In this document: piece by piece, positions 60,331-64,000 of the stretch
How positions within the stretch are numbered: position 1 is the first letter of the stretch
How the letters are laid out: each line of letters starts with the position of its first letter
Assembly: GCF_018343665.1 (NCBI RefSeq)
Contig: NZ_JAGYPM010000002.1
Location: forward strand, 1 to 64,000
DNA length: 64,000 bases
Source: Cytobacillus citreus
GTDB lineage: Bacteria > Bacillota > Bacilli > Bacillales > Cytobacillaceae
Direction: 5' to 3'
The notes under the pieces: generated by a model
What the model saw: the letters and a program-made list of their open reading frames with translations, nothing else
Database searches by the model: none
Told to the model about the DNA's origin: nothing
Made by a program: the position numbers and the translations under genes

Positions 60331-60357
60331 TTATGGTATGTGGTATACCAGATACCA
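60331..60357 (-). promoter_or_regulatory. Candidate GntR operator
   Basis: TGGTATACCA (60341-60350) is a perfect palindrome, about 85 bp before the gntR start. Half sites ATGGTAT and ATACCA flank it. FCD-type GntR operators commonly have a TGGTNNACCA or TNGTATACNA form. Confidence 0.6.
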
Positions 60358-60481
60358 ATTAAAATAATATATCATTTGTTTCGTCTTTTTACAACTTTGC
60401 TAAAGGTTAGAAGAGTGTAAGTGGCTGAGTTTAAAGAAATTGATAAAATAGTGATATTCTTTTTAGAAGATTTATAAACAT

Positions 60482-60535
60482 AAACCTCATTTAGAGATCT
60501 TGCGGTGAACCGTATCATAAATAAAAACGGTTTTG
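60482..60535 (+). mobile_element. SCC-like att site 4 with inverted arm
   Basis: GAACCGTATCATAAATAAAA then ACGGTTTT at 60507-60534, preceded by the inverted arm AACCTCATTTA (60483-60493). It is the most diverged copy but is nearest to staphylococcal att in CATAAAT and CGGTTTT. Confidence 0.7.
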
Positions 60536-60572
60536 TTTACATACGAATGATTATAAATCCCTACAAAAAACG

Positions 60573-60600
60573 AATCAGGGCCTCGGCTCTGATTTTTTTT
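60573..60600 (+). terminator. Terminator before the replication remnant
   Basis: AATCAGGGC and GCTCTGATT pair across CTCG, followed by TTTTTT. Confidence 0.8.
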
Positions 60601-60691
60601 TATGAATATAACCTGTCCTTTTTTCGACCCAATCCATATATATGAGGTGAATCGTTTATTTGAAAGAGTCTCGGAGAAAGGGAGAGAAGCG

Positions 60692-61547
60692 ATGGCAAAG
60701 TATCGTGTGGTTTACACTCAATTTTGGGATGATCCGAGGGTTGTGGAGGAAATGACACCGGAGGATAAGTATGTGTTTCATTATTTGTTAACGAATAAAA
60801 ATACGAAGCAAATCGGGATCTACACCATCACGAAGAAGCAAATGGCTTTTGATACAGGGTATTCGCAAGAGACCATTCAAAGTATCTTAGAGCGCTTGAT
60901 CAATAAGCACCAACTTGTGAAATATAACCTGGATACACGGGAAATCCGATTAAAAATTGGGGGAAATTCAATTTTATTCGCAAGCGGAAAACCGGTGGAA
61001 GATTGCATGAAAAAGTGAGTTAGAAAAGGTAAAAGACTTACAGCTCATTCGATATGTTGGAGAACATATTCGAAACGAAAGGGTGCGGAAACTATATGAG
61101 TCCTATGCTGATTCTCCCTTTGAATGGTCTAAAGACAGGCCAGATGGTCAACCCATTAGTGACGGTTTAGACGATACGTCCACGATACGGAGGCAAAAAG
61201 AAAAACAACTACTAAATCGTAGGTGTGGTCAGGTGTTTGATTTTTACCAACACAATTTTGGAGTACTTTCGCCATTTATCGCAGAGGAGATTGGTGATTC
61301 CATAGACGAATTTGGGGAACCTCTTGTGATGGAGGCTATGAAAATATCTTTATCTGTAGGCAAACGAAATTGGCGGTATACATATGGGATTTTGAAAAAA
61401 TGTCGTGAGGAACAGGTAAAAACACTAGAAGATGTATGGGCGATGGAGAAGGAGTTTGAACAGCGGAAAAAGGCTCCAGCCATGACGGAAACGTGTCCCA
61501 ATGTACCAGGCATTTATCAGCATAATCCGTCAGAGGTGGAGGCTTGA
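60692..61547 (+). pseudogene. Phage/ICE-type DnaD-like replication initiator, frameshifted
   Basis: The first half begins MAKYRVVYTQFWDDPRVVEE (ATG at 60692, AGGGAGAGAAG upstream), a winged-helix replisome organiser. The frame closes with TGA at 61016-61018. Removing one base there continues as ELEKVKDLQLIRYVGEHIRN, then DFYQHNFGVLSPFIAEEIGD in the other frame to 61547. That second part is a DnaD C-terminal domain (FYQxNFG, then NWRYTYGILKKC). A single-base frameshift at about 61015 best explains it. About 285 codons if repaired. Confidence 0.82.
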
Positions 61548-61548
61548 C

Positions 61549-61647
61549 ATGACCGTCGAAAAAGCGCTGCTTGGCTGTATGCTGAAAGAGAATTTTTACA
61601 TAGGTGGTAGTGTGATCCGGCCTGAAAAGACATCCCCTTTCTTTTAA
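61549..61647 (+). pseudogene. N-terminal fragment of a DnaB-type replicative helicase
   Basis: Starts ATG right after the DnaD-like gene, giving MTVEKALLGCMLKENFYIGG, the start of a DnaB N-terminal domain, then stops after 32 codons. The helicase core is absent. GAGGTGGAGG precedes the start. With the DnaD-like gene it marks a lost phage or conjugative-element replication module. Confidence 0.7.
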
Positions 61648-61827
61648 TCATTCTGCAAATTTATGTTATTTAATGGAATTACCCTACTTCTTTTATCCTT
61701 ATATTCCATGTTGGGAATTAATCCTAATCTATCATTTTTCTACGATTTACGTATATTTTACAAAAAGCTCAAATTCTACATACAATTAGAGCCTAAACTT
61801 TTCCATGAATGCAAAAGGAGGATGAAT

Positions 61828-63432
61828 ATGAGAGAATTTGACAATAATCGTAGAACATTCTTAAAAAGCACGGGAAAGGGAATAGGAATTGCTCTTGGTG
61901 CGACTATTGTGAGTTCGTTGCCTATCGGGACGGCGTCCGCAGCAGAAGAGAACAACAAATCTAATAAACTACAATATCCTTTTACATTAGGGATTGCTTC
62001 TGGCGACCCGCTACCAGATGGGGTTGTCTTATGGACGAGACTTGCGCCGGATCCATTAAATGGAGGCGGCATGGATAACCATCCATACCCAGTCCATTGG
62101 GAAGTCTCACTTGATCCCGATTTTGAAAAAGTCGTCAAAAGAGGAACCGAACTGTCCAAGCCTCAACTTGGCCACTCTGTCCATGTAGAAGTTGAGGGCT
62201 TGAAACCTTCCACATGGTATTATTACCGATTTACAGTACACGCTGAAGTCAGTCCAACAGGCAGAACAAAGACGGCACCGGCCAATAATAGCGAGGTTGA
62301 TCAGCTCAACTTTGCCTTTGTTTCCTGTCAAAACTGGCCTACCGGCTTTTTCACAGCCTATCAGCACCTGGCCAAGGACGACTTGGATTTGGTCGTCCAT
62401 CTTGGAGATTATATTTACGAAGGAAGTGTTAATTCAAAGGTTCGTCCAGAGAATTATTCTGCTCCTGAAATCTATACGCTTGATGACTATCGTAATCGTT
62501 ATGCTCTGTACAAAATGGATAGCGATTTACAGGCTGCCCATGCTAATTTTCCATGGATCGTGACATTTGATGACCATGAAGTGGATAATAACTATGCCGG
62601 GGATATTCCGCAGGATCCAGACAAACAACCAACTGAAGATTTCTTGAAACGGAGAGCTGCTGCTTACCAAGCTTATTACGAACATATGCCGCTTCGCCGC
62701 ACATCGTTTCCGCAAGGTAGTGATATCCAAATTTATCGCCGTTTGTCATTTGGTAATTTAGTAGAATTTAATGTTTTAGATACTAGGCAGTACCGAGATG
62801 ATCAGGCAAATGGAGATGGATGGAAACCCCCAACCTCTGAATCTGAGGATCCAAGCCGTACCCTTTTAGGTGAGGAACAGGAACAATGGTTATTAAATGG
62901 ATTGGCTGTATCACAGGCCAAATGGAAAGTACTCGCTCAACAAGTCTTTTTCGCTCACCGTGATGGTGATTTTGATCCTGACGAAGAGAGTGTAAGTATG
63001 GATGCCTGGGATGGATATCCTGCCGCACGCCAACGTATTGTGGACTTTATAGCTGAAAACGATATTAAGAATGCCGTTGTCCTCACCGGGGATGTTCATA
63101 CCAACTGGGCAAATGAAATCAAGGTAGACTTCCATGACCCTGATTCAAAAAATGTGGGGGTTGAGTTTGTTGGAACTTCTATTACTTCCAATGGAGACGG
63201 TTCTGATGTAAACAGCAATACAGGTCAGTATCTGAAGGAAAATCCCCATATTAAATTCTTTAATAACTATCGTGGCTATGTGCGCTGTAAAGTGACACAA
63301 GACATTTGGCAAACAGATTATCAGGTCATTAAATATATAACAAGACCAGGTGCCTCAATCAACACACGTGCCTCTTTCGTTGTGGAAGATGGAGTACCTA
63401 GTTTGAAGCAATTAGTATCGAATCCGGTGTAG
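61828..63432 (+). CDS. phoD: Tat-exported phosphodiesterase/alkaline phosphatase PhoD
   Basis: 534 residues. The N-terminus NNRRTFLKSTGKG is a twin-arginine signal followed by a hydrophobic stretch and a TASAAE cleavage site. The PhoD metallophosphoesterase core has FAFVSCQN, VVHLGDYIYEG, TFDDHEVDNNY and VLTGDVHTNW, the Ca/Fe ligands. It releases phosphate from phosphodiesters outside the cell. ATG at 61828 has AAAAGGAGG 6 nt upstream; in-frame codons before it, including ATG at 61822, are poorly placed. The Tat translocase is not in the window, and no clear Pho box was found. Confidence 0.94.
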   Translation: MREFDNNRRTFLKSTGKGIGIALGATIVSSLPIGTASAAEENNKSNKLQYPFTLGIASGDPLPDGVVLWTRLAPDPLNGGGMDNHPYPVHWEVSLDPDFEKVVKRGTELSKPQLGHSVHVEVEGLKPSTWYYYRFTVHAEVSPTGRTKTAPANNSEVDQLNFAFVSCQNWPTGFFTAYQHLAKDDLDLVVHLGDYIYEGSVNSKVRPENYSAPEIYTLDDYRNRYALYKMDSDLQAAHANFPWIVTFDDHEVDNNYAGDIPQDPDKQPTEDFLKRRAAAYQAYYEHMPLRRTSFPQGSDIQIYRRLSFGNLVEFNVLDTRQYRDDQANGDGWKPPTSESEDPSRTLLGEEQEQWLLNGLAVSQAKWKVLAQQVFFAHRDGDFDPDEESVSMDAWDGYPAARQRIVDFIAENDIKNAVVLTGDVHTNWANEIKVDFHDPDSKNVGVEFVGTSITSNGDGSDVNSNTGQYLKENPHIKFFNNYRGYVRCKVTQDIWQTDYQVIKYITRPGASINTRASFVVEDGVPSLKQLVSNPV

Positions 63433-63469
63433 GGTTGAGAATCTAATTTACTTTTGATGATTGAATCAT

Positions 63470-63578
63470 GACTTTCGAAAGAGAGTGATAGATTGAAAAA
63501 TTGATCTAGTATCAATGAAGGTGGTACCACGGAGACAAAGCTCTTCCGTCCTTTTTCGGGGATGGAAGGGTTTTTTTA
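63470..63578 (+). promoter_or_regulatory. T-box leader, 5'-truncated
   Basis: The core T-box TGAAGGTGGTACCACGG (63516-63532) is followed by a terminator stem, CTTCCGTCC with GGATGGAAG, and TTTTTTT. A Stem III-like hairpin TTGAT/ATCAA precedes it. Only about 85 nt separate the phoD stop from the T-box, too little for Stem I with its specifier loop, so the amino acid cannot be assigned. Confidence 0.75.
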
Positions 63579-63753
63579 TTAAAAAAAGGTGGTGAGGGAA
63601 AAGTGAAGAAGAAAGTTAAGTTTGAATAAATCAGTAACTATCACTGGGCTATGTAGTTTTTTTTCCTTGCTATACTTATAATAAGAAAAAATAGCTGGTT
63701 TAGAGATAAATTTTCTTAAAAGTTTTATTAAAATAAACACCAAGGAGGTTTTA
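63579..63753. other. Remnant of the T-box-controlled gene and proC upstream region
   Basis: AAAAGGTGGTGAGG is a ribosome site followed by a GTG that opens MKKKVKFE and then stops (about 63603-63629). I read it as the first codons of the gene once controlled by the T-box, now lost. The rest is AT-rich, with possible -10 hexamers TATACT and TATAAT (about 63672-63684) for proC. Confidence 0.5.
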
Positions 63754-64000
63754 ATGATGAAAGTTGGATTTATTGGGACAGGTAATATGGCAAATGCGAT
63801 TATTAAAGGAATGATTAATAATGAGCATACAAAAGCGGAAGATATATTTGTATTTGATGTAGATACAGAAAAGATGCATCAGTTTGCTTCTGAAACTAAA
63901 ACGAATGCATGTGCATCTAGCGAAGAGGTAGTAAAAATGGCAGACGTTTTGATTTTAGCGGTTAAACCAAATCAATTTGAGGTGGTTTTATCACCATTAA
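63754..64000 (+). CDS. proC: Pyrroline-5-carboxylate reductase, partial
   Basis: The start of an open frame running off the right edge. MMKVGFIGTGNMANAIIKG is the NADP-binding Rossmann motif of ProC, followed by VLILAVKPNQF. It catalyses the last step of proline synthesis. AAGGAGG lies 5-8 nt before the tandem ATG codons. About 82 of 270 or so residues are visible. Confidence 0.9.
   Translation, partial: MMKVGFIGTGNMANAIIKGMINNEHTKAEDIFVFDVDTEKMHQFASETKTNACASSEEVVKMADVLILAVKPNQFEVVLSPL

Noticed and set aside
61663-61827. Extension of PhoD to an earlier ATG
   Set aside because: It would bury the twin-arginine signal behind 55 residues; the strong AAAAGGAGG is placed for the ATG at 61828.

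Overview
The window is the replication-origin region of an endospore-forming Firmicute of the family Bacillaceae (Bacillus sensu lato). The evidence is the gene order (16S rRNA, gyrA, gyrB, remB, recF, yaaA, dnaN, dnaA, oriC, rpmH, rnpA, spoIIIJ, jag, mnmE, mnmG, rsmG, noc, soj, spo0J), the sporulation-linked genes spoIIIJ, jag, noc and yyaC, the complete walRKHIJ operon, and canonical Bacillus DnaA boxes, DnaA-trios and parS sites. Exact species cannot be read from the sequence.

Layout. 1-12450 lies on the minus strand: the 16S gene with tandem rrn promoters, an HD-GYP protein with a damaged HD dyad, DNA gyrase, and the dnaA-dnaN-yaaA-recF-remB group. 10940-13095 is a bipartite oriC: DnaA boxes, DnaA-trios and an AT-rich unwinding element downstream of dnaA, and a larger DnaA-box field with two Spo0A-type boxes upstream. 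13337-29852 is plus-strand core: rpmH-rnpA, membrane insertase, tRNA modification, nucleoid occlusion and segregation, a MscS channel, YchF and rpsF-ssb-rpsR, interrupted only by yyaC. 29933-33723 has a decayed gene, a chemoreceptor and yybS. 33799-39575 is gdpP-rplI-dnaC-purA. 39691-41105 holds a 52-bp tandem array and a Lys-Glu-Phe tRNA cluster whose spacers carry a duplicated structured element. 41451-51363 is cell envelope: an M23 peptidase, walRKHIJ, an HtrA protease, a CxxH/CxxC protein and rlmH.

From the 3' end of rlmH onward the window turns accessory. The last codons of rlmH and the bases after them recur three times downstream (52339, 58194, 60507), each copy preceded by an inverted arm. 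This is the arrangement of SCC-type attachment sites in staphylococcal rlmH (orfX). The segments between copies carry an SGNH hydrolase, a two-component system with a BceAB-type ABC transporter and a YxeA protein, and a GntR-LrgAB cluster. No ccr recombinase is present, so I read them as tandem non-autonomous SCC-like cargo elements. Beyond them are remnants of a replication module (frameshifted DnaD-like gene, truncated DnaB-type helicase), a Tat-exported PhoD phosphodiesterase, a 5'-truncated T-box leader whose gene is lost, and the start of proC.

A modular hairpin repeat family, beginning near TCTAGCTCCAG and ending near GGCGCTTGCGCTTTTC, sits in at least six intergenic gaps and usually abuts a stop codon. 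The most interesting items are the SCC-like att array, the covarying tRNA-spacer element, the truncated T-box, the 24-bp repeat expansion in noc, and the DnaA-box clusters placed before mnmE and rlmH.
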